From positions 1 through 64,000 of the forward strand of contig JAEYOQ010000055.1 in NCBI GenBank assembly GCA_023411555.1: a stretch of 64,000 nucleotides of DNA, read 5' to 3'. The notes beneath the pieces are model-generated. The model was not told where the DNA came from, ran no database searches, and saw only the letters and a list, made by a program, of their open reading frames with translations. Origin of the DNA: Bacillota bacterium. Its GTDB lineage: Bacteria > Bacillota > Clostridia > Lachnospirales > Lachnospiraceae. The translations under genes were made by a program, and so were the position numbers. This document shows positions 49,397 through 57,065 of the stretch, piece by piece. Positions within the stretch are counted from its first letter, which is position 1; each line of letters begins with the position of its first letter.

Positions 49397-50182
49397 ATGA
49401 AGAGAGTTTATTGGAGAGGACTTGGAATATTTGTCTGTATGATGCTTATATTGTTATTATCCAAGCAGGTACAGGCTGATGTAATCTGGACACCGAATGA
49501 TGATTTTTTTAATAAGCATTATGAGGAATGCGAAAAGATGCTTAGAAGTTTTACGGCTAATGGTGAGAAGGGGTATGTCGAGATAACAAAGGATCCAATA
49601 TCCATGGTGGCAGTGAAAAATGTATCAAATGGGACTGAGTTCTATGTGTCCTTCACTTACACAGATAAGAAGGACAGGGTCTGGGGCGTCGTAGAATATG
49701 AAGACAGTACAGGCTGGATTCTCATGGAGGAGTTAACGGTCATCTATGATAATATCTCCTTTATGGAGGAGCATGAAGATGAAATCCGGGCTTATGAAGG
49801 GGAATTTGATGATTATGTTCCCGGTAAGGAACGAATACAATTCTATGAGTATCCGGGCTCCGGAATGGCAACCAGTGCCATGGATATCATGGAAGATAAA
49901 CCGGAGATTAGCTATACCTATAAGGATGCGGAAGGCCGCTTATGGGGATATATAGGTTATTATTTTGCCCACAGAGGCTGGATCTGTATCGACGATCCGA
50001 CCAATGCCAATATACCTGGAAGTGAAAAGCAGCCGGAGGCTACTATCATACCACCGGCCACACAGCTTCCAGATCCTTCCGGCTCTTTGATCAGTTTAGA
50101 AGTAGTCCTTACTGCGGTGTTAGTTGTGGCTGTGGTCCTTGCTACGGTAGTCATTATAAGGATATTCTGGAAGAAAAAATAA
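49397..50182 (+). CDS. exported membrane-anchored protein with SH3-like repeats
   Basis: The 261-residue protein has an N-terminal signal (GIFVCMMLILLLSKQVQA) and a C-terminal transmembrane helix (VVLTAVLVVAVVLATVVIIR) followed by WKKK, so most of it lies outside the cell. Two related stretches, EFYVSFTYTDKKDRVWGVVE...TGWI and EISYTYKDAEGRLWGYIGYY...RGWI, look like paired SH3-like folds. A proline-rich linker (PEATIIPPATQLPDPSG) precedes the anchor. Such modules bind cell-wall peptides or other ligands. GAAGGAGAGG precedes the start. An imperfect inverted repeat (49263-49294) lies in the gap before it. Confidence 0.75.
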   Translation: MKRVYWRGLGIFVCMMLILLLSKQVQADVIWTPNDDFFNKHYEECEKMLRSFTANGEKGYVEITKDPISMVAVKNVSNGTEFYVSFTYTDKKDRVWGVVEYEDSTGWILMEELTVIYDNISFMEEHEDEIRAYEGEFDDYVPGKERIQFYEYPGSGMATSAMDIMEDKPEISYTYKDAEGRLWGYIGYYFAHRGWICIDDPTNANIPGSEKQPEATIIPPATQLPDPSGSLISLEVVLTAVLVVAVVLATVVIIRIFWKKK

Positions 50183-50248
50183 ATGGATAGAATACACAGC
50201 TTAGCTATGTTATACTGATACTATCAGAATAAAGGAGGTGGGCTTTAC

Positions 50249-50380
50249 ATGAAAAGCTTAGATTGTATGGATCGACAGGACATCGTTTATATGGAGGGAA
50301 TACTGTTTGAATTACAAGAAAGGTGTGGATGTATTGCCAGCCCGCCTGCTAAAAGAGATTCAGGAATATGTCGAGGGTAG
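50249..50380 (+). CDS. small ORF with strong ribosome binding site, overlapping the next gene
   Basis: AAAGGAGGTG (50231-50240) is followed nine bases later by ATG 50249, opening 43 codons (MKSLDCMDRQDIVYMEGILF and onward) that end at TAG 50378. It overlaps the start of the CD3324-family gene in another frame, and the sequence past codon 20 is shaped by that gene's frame. It could be a leader peptide coupling translation to the CD3324 gene or a real micro-protein. No family is recognised. Confidence 0.4.
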   Translation: MKSLDCMDRQDIVYMEGILFELQERCGCIASPPAKRDSGICRG

Positions 50381-50576
50381 TCTGGTCTATATTCCGAAAC
50401 GCAGCAGTAAAGCAGGCTGGGGCTATGTCAGTGGTGCCCGAGAGGCAATTGACAAAAGAAACAATAAAATTAGGAATATGTTTAATCACGGGGAGACAAT
50501 AGAAGCCCTTGCGGACCGGTTCCATCTTGGTGAAGACACGATAAAGAAAATCGTATATGGGAAAAAATCGATATAA
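50307..50576 (+). CDS. CD3324-family protein
   Basis: The 89 residues begin at TTG 50307, seven bases after GGAGGG. The family hallmarks are visible: YKKGVDVLPARLLKEIQEYV near the start, LVYIPKRSS, and a C-terminal helix-turn-helix-like part (ETIEALADRFHLGEDTIKKI) ending at a basic tail. Proteins of this family are common in Clostridia and have an HTH-like region that suggests nucleic-acid binding, but the function is not established. The TTG start with the strong site of the ORF at 50249 in front suggests coupled translation. Confidence 0.8.
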   Translation: MNYKKGVDVLPARLLKEIQEYVEGSLVYIPKRSSKAGWGYVSGAREAIDKRNNKIRNMFNHGETIEALADRFHLGEDTIKKIVYGKKSI

Positions 50577-51071
50577 TCGTTCTATTCCTATGCATTTATA
50601 ATGAACTGTGAGATAATACGAGTGACCGGTCAATTTCGTAGGAAAGGGGATGGTTATTATGATCAAAAGTATAGAGGTGTTTGAAGTTTAATACCCTAAA
50701 AAAGGCAGTGAGCTTGCTCGCTGCCTTTTTGAATCCAGAAAGCGTAAGTAAGTCTTAAGAATATTGTAGTTGCTGTGGGAAGTAAAATAGTGGTAAGATG
50801 ATTGGAGTAGTAGGGTGCGATAGATTTATTTGGGATTAATACATATAGCTTATAATATAATTATTAATAAGAAGTTAGTTGGGACAGATAATATTGAAGG
50901 AAATTATTTGATAAAGTCGTTATAAAAGAATGGTGATATCAAAAGAAAGCTGATATAATGAAGCTGTTCGTAAGGAAACACAGGCAAATAATGCAAGGGT
51001 AATCAAGCCTAAGTAAGGAAAGCACGTAATAAAAAGACAATACAAATAGGGAAAGGCATAGGTAACAGATT
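50577..51071. other. long intergenic region before uppP
   Basis: A 13-codon frame with a ribosome binding site (ATG 50651, GAAAGGGG before it) is the only coding-like item and is probably meaningless. A terminator (50699-50730) closes the left part. The right part, 50731-51071, is AT-rich uppP leader without clear promoter hexamers. Confidence 0.35.
50699..50732 (+). terminator. terminator behind the CD3324 gene
   Basis: Bases 50699-50712 pair with 50717-50730 (14 bp, one G-U) around CTTG, and the right arm ends in a T run. Confidence 0.85.
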
Positions 51072-51893
51072 ATGTTAATCGAAGTATTAAAGGTCATCTT
51101 ACTGGGAATTATTGAGGGGATAACTGAGTGGCTACCAATCAGTAGTACCGGTCATATGATTTTAGTAGAGCAGTTTATTCACTTAAATGTTTCGGATGAA
51201 TTCATGGAGATGTTCCGTGTGGTAATCCAGCTGGGAGCAATCCTGGCAGTCGTAATTTTGTATTTTCACAAATTAAATCCCTTTGCTCCAAGTAAATCCA
51301 AGGAAGAGAAGGCATTAACCTGGGATATCTGGTTTAAGGTTTTGGTTGGATGTATTCCTGCTGGAATTTTGGGAGTATTATTTGATGACTGGTTTGACGC
51401 TAATTTTTATAATTATCAGACTGTAACGGTTACTTTGATTTTATACGGAATTTTATTCATAGTAATAGAGAATCATAATAAGGGGAAAGCAGCGAAAATT
51501 ACCACATTCAGTGATCTAACCTACAAGACAGCTTTGCTCATCGGTGTCATTCAGATCCTTGCTATCATCCCGGGAACTTCCCGCTCAGGAACCACCATTT
51601 TGGGAGCAATTCTCCTTGGTACCTCTCGTTATATTGCAGCAGAGTATTCCTTCTTCTTATCCATACCGGTTATGTTTGGAGCTAGTCTGCTCAAGATTGT
51701 TAAATTTGGATTTAACTTTACTGGTACTGAGCTTGCCGTTCTGGCAATGGGTATGGTGGTAGCTTTTCTTGTCTCTGTATTGGCAATCCGCTTCCTGATG
51801 GGCTTTATTAAGAAAAATGATTTTAAGGCCTTCGGCTGGTATCGTATCGTACTCGGTGTGATTGTGCTTGCATACTTTATTTTCCTGGGCTAG
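51072..51893 (+). CDS. uppP: undecaprenyl-diphosphatase UppP (BacA)
   Basis: The 273-residue membrane protein carries both UppP signature regions: EGITEWLPISSTGHM (about residues 15-29) and PGTSRSGTTI (about 167-176), with about eight hydrophobic segments. It dephosphorylates undecaprenyl diphosphate to recycle the lipid carrier for peptidoglycan synthesis and gives low-level bacitracin resistance. It is preceded by GGGAAAGG, a moderate site, and followed by a bidirectional terminator. Confidence 0.95.
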   Translation: MLIEVLKVILLGIIEGITEWLPISSTGHMILVEQFIHLNVSDEFMEMFRVVIQLGAILAVVILYFHKLNPFAPSKSKEEKALTWDIWFKVLVGCIPAGILGVLFDDWFDANFYNYQTVTVTLILYGILFIVIENHNKGKAAKITTFSDLTYKTALLIGVIQILAIIPGTSRSGTTILGAILLGTSRYIAAEYSFFLSIPVMFGASLLKIVKFGFNFTGTELAVLAMGMVVAFLVSVLAIRFLMGFIKKNDFKAFGWYRIVLGVIVLAYFIFLG

Positions 51894-51960
51894 TAAGCAG
51901 GATCAAAGGCTTAGGTATGAAATATGTTTTTCGATAATTCACACTAACTTAAAAAGAGCG

Positions 51961-52000
51961 AAAATGTCACTCCGGTATAAACACCAAGGAGTGACATTTT
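51961..52000. terminator. bidirectional terminator between uppP and a minus-strand gene
   Basis: AAAATGTCACTCC (51961-51973) pairs perfectly with GGAGTGACATTTT (51988-52000). T runs lie on both strands, so it serves uppP (+) and the 51-residue gene (-). Confidence 0.85.
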
Positions 52001-52004
52001 TTGT

Positions 52005-52160
52005 CTACTTCTCAGATCTACTTTTTTCGTGCTTGCTTTCATGAACTCCGATGACCTGACCATTGACGATTCCAACATCAGCATTATTCTTCGGTTGCAT
52101 TTTGCGGAGCTCCGGATTGCTTTTTTCTCGATCCTTTATTCTATTCTTGTTGTTATCCAT
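52005..52160 (-). CDS. 51-residue hydrophilic protein
   Basis: On the minus strand GGAGGTAAAC lies directly before ATG at 52160, opening 51 codons (MDNNKNRIKDREKSNPELRK and onward, with a central GIVNGQVIGVHESKH) that end at TAG 52005 just before a shared terminator. The strong ribosome binding site and the terminator pairing support a real gene. The protein is very polar, rich in Lys, Asn, Glu and Arg, with no cysteine or membrane segment, and its composition recalls small spore-core or ribosome-associated proteins. No family is recognised. Confidence 0.65.
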   Translation of the reverse strand: MDNNKNRIKDREKSNPELRKMQPKNNADVGIVNGQVIGVHESKHEKSRSEK

Positions 52161-52340
52161 GTTTACCTCCATTCTGTCGCTAAAGGCTATTAGCTATATT
52201 TTTTGGATTTTTATATTAGTTCACGCTACAATAATAGAATGCCCTTTTCCATAGGGACATTATTTACAGTTAGAATGAAATTATTGATTATGATGAAATT
52301 ACCATATAAGTGGGATATATACATTTGAAAGAAACTGGGT

Positions 52341-52346
52341 TATAAT
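52341..52346 (+). promoter_or_regulatory. -10 box upstream of the MATE gene
   Basis: TATAAT lies about 115 bases before the start codon. No convincing -35 is present at the usual distance. Confidence 0.3.
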
Positions 52347-52459
52347 AGCACAGAAACTGCATACTGGATAGAAGGTTTTTGATTCAGAGGGTTTGGCAAG
52401 AGGACGTAATGGTAATGTTGAGAATGGACTGGGTTTTATGAGTAGAAATGAGGAGAATA

Positions 52460-53821
52460 ATGACACATACAAGAGAGAACAGTAACGGTATTACGGAAGG
52501 TGTGATATGGAAGCAGCTTTTAGTTTTTTTCTTTCCGTTGCTTTTTGGAACATTTTTTCAGCAGCTATATAATACGGCTGATGCGATCGTTGTCGGTCGT
52601 TTTGCCGGAAAAGAGGCTTTATCAGCAGTAGGTGGCGCTACCAGTACATTAATTAATGTTTTTGTTGGCTTTTTTATTGGTATCTCCTCCGGTGCCACGG
52701 TTACCATCTCCCAGTATTATGGTGGAAGACATAAGGATGAGGTGAGTAAGGCAGTCCATACTGCAATTGCTATGGCCATCGTCGGAGGTGCAATCATTAT
52801 GGTGATAGGCTTGATCGGTGCACCCACTGCCCTTCGTATGATGGGAACTCCCGAAGAGCTAATTCCAGACTCTATAACCTATATAAGGATCTATTTTGCA
52901 GGAATGATAGCCAACTTGATTTATAATGTCGGAGCCGGCATCCTACGTGCAATCGGTGATTCGAAAAGACCTCTTTATTTTCTGATTGTCAGCTGTTTTG
53001 TTAACATTATTTTAGACTTGGTTTTTGTAATAGCCTTTCATTGGGGTGTGATGGGAGTTGCAGTAGCAACGGTAATGTCTCAGCTTTGTAGTGCCATTAT
53101 GGTTTGCATTACCCTGATGAGAACCAGAGACTCTTATCAGCTTAGATGGAAGGAACTACGATTTCACAAAGACCTACTGAGAAGAATCATTCGTATCGGT
53201 CTGCCTGCCGGGTTTCAGTCCCTAATGTATTCCTCCTCCAATGTCATCATCCAGGCAAATATGAACAGCTTTGGTACGGATACCATTGCGGCCTGGACCG
53301 CATTTGGTAAGATTGACGGCATATTCTGGATGATTATGAGTGCATTTGGTATATCCATAACCACCTTTGTAGGTCAGAATTATGGAGCTGCAAGATACGA
53401 TCGTGTACGTAGAGGATCAAAGGTATGCCTACGAATGGCATTGTCAGTAGCCATCGGCCTAAGTGTGATTTTATACTTCACGGGTCCCTACATATATATG
53501 CTGTTTACAACGGATGCTATGGTAGTGGATAAAGGAATGGAGATACTACGTATTATGGTTCCTACCTTCTGGACCTATGTGTTTATTGAGATTTTCTCCG
53601 GTTCTCTGCGAGGGATGGGGAATTCCTTCATTCCTATGCTCCTGACAAGTATGGGGGTATGTGTACTGCGTGTTATTTGGCTCTTCACCATAGTACCACT
53701 TAGGCCGGAGATTAGTACGGTAATTTATAGTTATCCAATCACCTGGTCGGTAACCTCGGTGCTCTTTATTGTATATTATATATACTTTACGAGGAAGCAG
53801 CTTCCGGCAAGAATGGCATAA
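52460..53821 (+). CDS. MATE-family efflux transporter
   Basis: The 453-residue protein has twelve hydrophobic segments. It begins with the region ITEGVIWKQLLVFFFPLLFG and FQQLYNTADAIVVGRFAGKEALSAVGGAT, a classical NorM/MATE N-terminus, and repeats the pattern in the second half (GLPAGFQSLMYSSSNVIIQ). It exports drugs or metabolites with Na+ or H+ influx. Start at ATG 52460, close behind GAGGAG; ATG 52448 overlaps that site. Confidence 0.93.
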   Translation: MTHTRENSNGITEGVIWKQLLVFFFPLLFGTFFQQLYNTADAIVVGRFAGKEALSAVGGATSTLINVFVGFFIGISSGATVTISQYYGGRHKDEVSKAVHTAIAMAIVGGAIIMVIGLIGAPTALRMMGTPEELIPDSITYIRIYFAGMIANLIYNVGAGILRAIGDSKRPLYFLIVSCFVNIILDLVFVIAFHWGVMGVAVATVMSQLCSAIMVCITLMRTRDSYQLRWKELRFHKDLLRRIIRIGLPAGFQSLMYSSSNVIIQANMNSFGTDTIAAWTAFGKIDGIFWMIMSAFGISITTFVGQNYGAARYDRVRRGSKVCLRMALSVAIGLSVILYFTGPYIYMLFTTDAMVVDKGMEILRIMVPTFWTYVFIEIFSGSLRGMGNSFIPMLLTSMGVCVLRVIWLFTIVPLRPEISTVIYSYPITWSVTSVLFIVYYIYFTRKQLPARMA

Positions 53822-53849
53822 GAGTTTTTAGAATAGAAAGGGGTATCCA

Positions 53850-54590
53850 ATGAGAAATATAAAATTAACACTGGAGTACGACGGTAGCCGATATCATGGC
53901 TGGCAAAGGCTTGGCAAAGGGGAATCGGAGAATACGATCGAGAATAAGCTGCTGGAAGTGATTAAGAAGATGACCGGAGAGGATGTGGAGCTAAACTGTG
54001 GTAGCAGAACGGAAGTAGGTGTTCATGCATATGCACAGATTGCTAATTTTAAGACCAATTCGGCTTTGAAGCTTTATGAGATGAAGCATTATTTTAATCG
54101 CTATCTTCCGATGGATATTGCGGTGATTGAAGTAGAGGAGGTACCGGAACGTTTTCATGCAACATTGAATGCGAAGGCCAAAACTTACCTATACCGTATC
54201 GCTATTGGCGATGTTCCCAGTGTCTTCGACCGTAAATATACCTATTATTGCTTTAAAAGGCCAGACCTTGCCCCTATGAAGGAAGCAGCCGAGAAGCTGC
54301 TTGGTAAGCACGATTTCAAGAACTTTTCCACCGTTAAGAAGAATAAATCCACCATAAAGGAGATCTATTCTATTGACATCTATCAGGATCAAAAGGAAAT
54401 ACAGATCACTATCCGTGCCAATGATTTTCTGCATAATATGGCCCGTATGCTGGTAGCAACATTACTGGATATCGGACTTGGTGCGAGAAAGACAGAGGAG
54501 CTTGAAGAAATTCTTAATCCGAACTCAACTGAGGCAGCCAGTGCACCTGCTAATGCCCAGGGATTATTTCTTCAGGAGATTGAATATTAA
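53850..54590 (+). CDS. truA: TruA-family tRNA pseudouridine synthase with atypical catalytic residue
   Basis: The 246-residue protein follows TruA throughout: MRNIKLTLEYDGSRYHGWQR, ERFHATLNAKAKTYLYRI, HDFKNFSTVKKN and NDFLHNMARMLVATLLDIG. In all active TruA proteins the catalytic aspartate sits in G-R-T-D-A-G-V-H-A; here the region is GSRTEVGVHAYAQ, with Glu55 at that place. If base 54010 was read correctly, activity is doubtful or altered. TruA modifies positions 38-40 of tRNA anticodon arms. It may be a paralogue of a canonical copy elsewhere in the genome. It follows the MATE gene by 28 bases with AAAGGGG as site. Confidence 0.88.
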   Translation: MRNIKLTLEYDGSRYHGWQRLGKGESENTIENKLLEVIKKMTGEDVELNCGSRTEVGVHAYAQIANFKTNSALKLYEMKHYFNRYLPMDIAVIEVEEVPERFHATLNAKAKTYLYRIAIGDVPSVFDRKYTYYCFKRPDLAPMKEAAEKLLGKHDFKNFSTVKKNKSTIKEIYSIDIYQDQKEIQITIRANDFLHNMARMLVATLLDIGLGARKTEELEEILNPNSTEAASAPANAQGLFLQEIEY

Positions 54591-55089
54591 ATTTTGTTTT
54601 TATTTTAGGACTAACCAAGAGCATTAGATCTATATTTCTAATACGTCTTATGAACCTTGGAATATTAAATCAGGATTAAATAATAGAATTGCGCATAGAG
54701 TACGTTCTATTGTCGTCCCAGCGGGGCTGTTGCATACATGATGCAACAGCCTTTTTTTAAGTAAATTTTTCATAAGAGTAGAAACCATTATCATAGAGGC
54801 TAATTTCGACTATGATAATCTGATTGAAAATTATATGATTTTGTGTGTTTTGTATCAATCAAAGCGATAATCATGCCAATTTAAAGCAAAAACAACAACA
54901 AAACTAACATGATATTATTTCATAACTGGAAAAATGTTTAAAATAAAGTTGAAAATGACTTGTTTTAATTTCAAAATGAATAGAAATGACTACTCCATCT
55001 GTATAGAATTAACATTACAGAAGAGGGAACTATGAATTACAGGACGAGGCAGGACAATGTATATAGGAAAGTTGAAGGAGGTAAGATTC
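54591..55089. other. intergenic leader of the rhamnogalacturonan locus
   Basis: Apart from the terminator at 54725, this gap is AT-rich. Possible regulatory symmetry (for example TGAAA...TTTCA near 54950-54973) is weak and no convincing promoter pair was found. The importer operon must start within it, and the AraC-type regulator at 59272 may bind here. Confidence 0.35.
54725..54758 (+). terminator. strong terminator of the GGCTGTTGCAT type
   Basis: GGCTGTTGCAT (54725-54735) pairs perfectly with ATGCAACAGCC (54741-54751), followed by TTTTTTT. It ends the MATE-truA unit. Confidence 0.9.
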
Positions 55090-56040
55090 ATGGAAGAACA
55101 GCGAAAGAAAACGATTGCAGCCCCTGGTAAACAAGGGTGTTTATATTACATAAAAAGAGACTGGCAGTTATATTTGCTGATCCTAATCCCGCTCACCTTT
55201 GTTTTTATTTTCAGGTACGCTGCTTATCCGGGCCTTCGAATCGCTTTTATGGATTACAAGCCTGCCAAAGGCTATGCGGGTAGTGCCTGGGTTGGATTTA
55301 AAACATTTCAGAAGATCTTTAAGGACGCTGACTTTTTAAGAGCAATCAAGAACTCCATAATCTTTAACCTGCTTGATTTATTCCTTGGCTTTCCGATACC
55401 GATTATGCTTGCACTTATGCTTAATGAACTTAGGTATCCGAGGTTTAAGAAGGTTACCCAGACAATCCTATACTTACCTCATTTCCTATCCTGGGTTATC
55501 GTTGCCAGTATTGCCTATACTTTGTTTAAGCCGGAGACAGGTCTTGTGAATATTCTACTGCAGAGGGCAGGACTGATTAATCAGGGAATTCCATTCCTGA
55601 CAGAGAAGTGGCATTGGGCTGTATCCTATCTTTCTATCGGAATATGGCAAAACATGGGTTGGTCCACTATCATCTATCTGGCTGCAATTACAGGAATTAG
55701 TGCAGAGCTTTATGAAGCGGCGACCATGGACGGAGCAAACCGATGGAGAAGGATGTGGCACATTACCTTGCCTGGTATCAAGGGAACCACAGTGACCCTG
55801 CTGATTATGAATTTGGGTAGATTGATGGGCAGCAACTTCGAACGTTTGGACTCCTTTGGCAATGTTCAGGTCAAGGAATTTCAATACCAATTGGCAATCT
55901 ATATCTTTGAGAAGGGGCTCGGATCGGGTAATTTCAGCAGAGCAACCGCCGTTAACCTTTTCCAGTCCATGATTGGCTTGCTATTAGTTATACTGGCAGA
56001 CCGATTTGCCAAGAAACTGGGAGAAGACGGTTTGATATAG
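55090..56040 (+). CDS. ABC sugar importer permease (LplB-like)
   Basis: The 316-residue protein starts at ATG 55090 behind AAGGAGG. It has about six hydrophobic segments, the N-terminal KRDWQLYLLILIPLTFVFIF and FRYAAYPGLRIAFMDY typical of LplB/YtcP-type permeases, and the EAA loop YEAATMDGANRWRRMWHITLPG (about residue 225), which contacts the ATPase. No ATPase gene lies in the cluster, so a shared MsmX-like ATPase is expected, as in related complex-sugar importers. The cargo is probably rhamnogalacturonan oligosaccharides. Confidence 0.9.
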   Translation: MEEQRKKTIAAPGKQGCLYYIKRDWQLYLLILIPLTFVFIFRYAAYPGLRIAFMDYKPAKGYAGSAWVGFKTFQKIFKDADFLRAIKNSIIFNLLDLFLGFPIPIMLALMLNELRYPRFKKVTQTILYLPHFLSWVIVASIAYTLFKPETGLVNILLQRAGLINQGIPFLTEKWHWAVSYLSIGIWQNMGWSTIIYLAAITGISAELYEAATMDGANRWRRMWHITLPGIKGTTVTLLIMNLGRLMGSNFERLDSFGNVQVKEFQYQLAIYIFEKGLGSGNFSRATAVNLFQSMIGLLLVILADRFAKKLGEDGLI

Positions 56041-56055
56041 AAGGAGGAGTGTTTC

Positions 56056-56973
56056 ATGAGTAAACGAGATCGATATGATATAGAGGAAAGGGACTCCGGC
56101 TTTCGCGGAGTTGGAAGGCTAAAGGTCAGCGATGTTGTGATTATGACGATTCTTATCCTTCTGTCATCCACATGTATTATTCCCTTTGTTCACATTGCAT
56201 CCAAATCCGTCAGTAGCAATACGGCTGTATTATCGAAGGCGGTGTATCTGATACCAAAGGGCTTAAACCTGGAAGCCTACAAATCCATCTTTAAGGACGG
56301 ACAGCTGACTCATTCCATGCTATATACCATATTAGTAACAACGATGTTCACGATACTTGGTTTGCTTTTAACTACCTGTGCAGCCTATCCCTTGTCCAGA
56401 AGGAAGCTGAAGGGTAGAAGTGTAATTGCTCTGGTTTTATTGTTTTCCATGTATTTTACTGCTGGTATCATACCGGAATATCTGCTGATGAAGCAGCTAA
56501 ATCTGCTGAATAAGATGTGGGTATTAGTTTTACCCCTGGCGTTTTCTCCCTACAATACCTTGATTATGAAGAGCTTTTTGCAGGCCAATATTCCGGAGAG
56601 TTTAGAGGAATCAGCCTTTATTGACGGGGCAAGTAATATTCAGATATTGCTAAAAATCGTAATGCCTCTATCCAAATCGATTGTGGCTACTCTAGCCTTG
56701 TTCTATGCCGTAGGTCGCTGGAATGCCTATGCAGATGCGAGATACTTTATAACCACCAAGGCCTTACAGCCAATTCAATTATTACTCAGCAATATGGTTC
56801 TAAATACCTCGGCCGATGCGGTGAGCTTATCAGAAGCGACCGGGGTTGTAAGTACGCCGGAGGTTTTACAGGCTGCGGCAGTCATGTTTGCGACTATCCC
56901 GATACTTTGTATTTACCCCTTTGTACAGAAGTATTTTGTAAAAGGCGTCATGATCGGTGCAGTAAAGGGTTAA
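56056..56973 (+). CDS. ABC sugar importer permease (LplC/YtcP-like)
   Basis: The 305-residue partner permease has six hydrophobic segments and the EAA loop ESLEESAFIDGASNIQILLKIVMPL (about residue 180). It begins 15 bases after the first permease with GGAGGAG as site. A cytoplasmic N-terminal stretch (YDIEERDSGFRGVGR) precedes helix one. Together with the upstream permease and the lipoprotein it forms the importer. Confidence 0.9.
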   Translation: MSKRDRYDIEERDSGFRGVGRLKVSDVVIMTILILLSSTCIIPFVHIASKSVSSNTAVLSKAVYLIPKGLNLEAYKSIFKDGQLTHSMLYTILVTTMFTILGLLLTTCAAYPLSRRKLKGRSVIALVLLFSMYFTAGIIPEYLLMKQLNLLNKMWVLVLPLAFSPYNTLIMKSFLQANIPESLEESAFIDGASNIQILLKIVMPLSKSIVATLALFYAVGRWNAYADARYFITTKALQPIQLLLSNMVLNTSADAVSLSEATGVVSTPEVLQAAAVMFATIPILCIYPFVQKYFVKGVMIGAVKG

Positions 56974-57065
56974 CCAACAATTAGTGATGCTTGGAGTGGA
57001 CCAGGCTTTACTATATATGTGTACATAATTAAATATAGTATTTAGAAAAGGGAGGACGTTATGTT

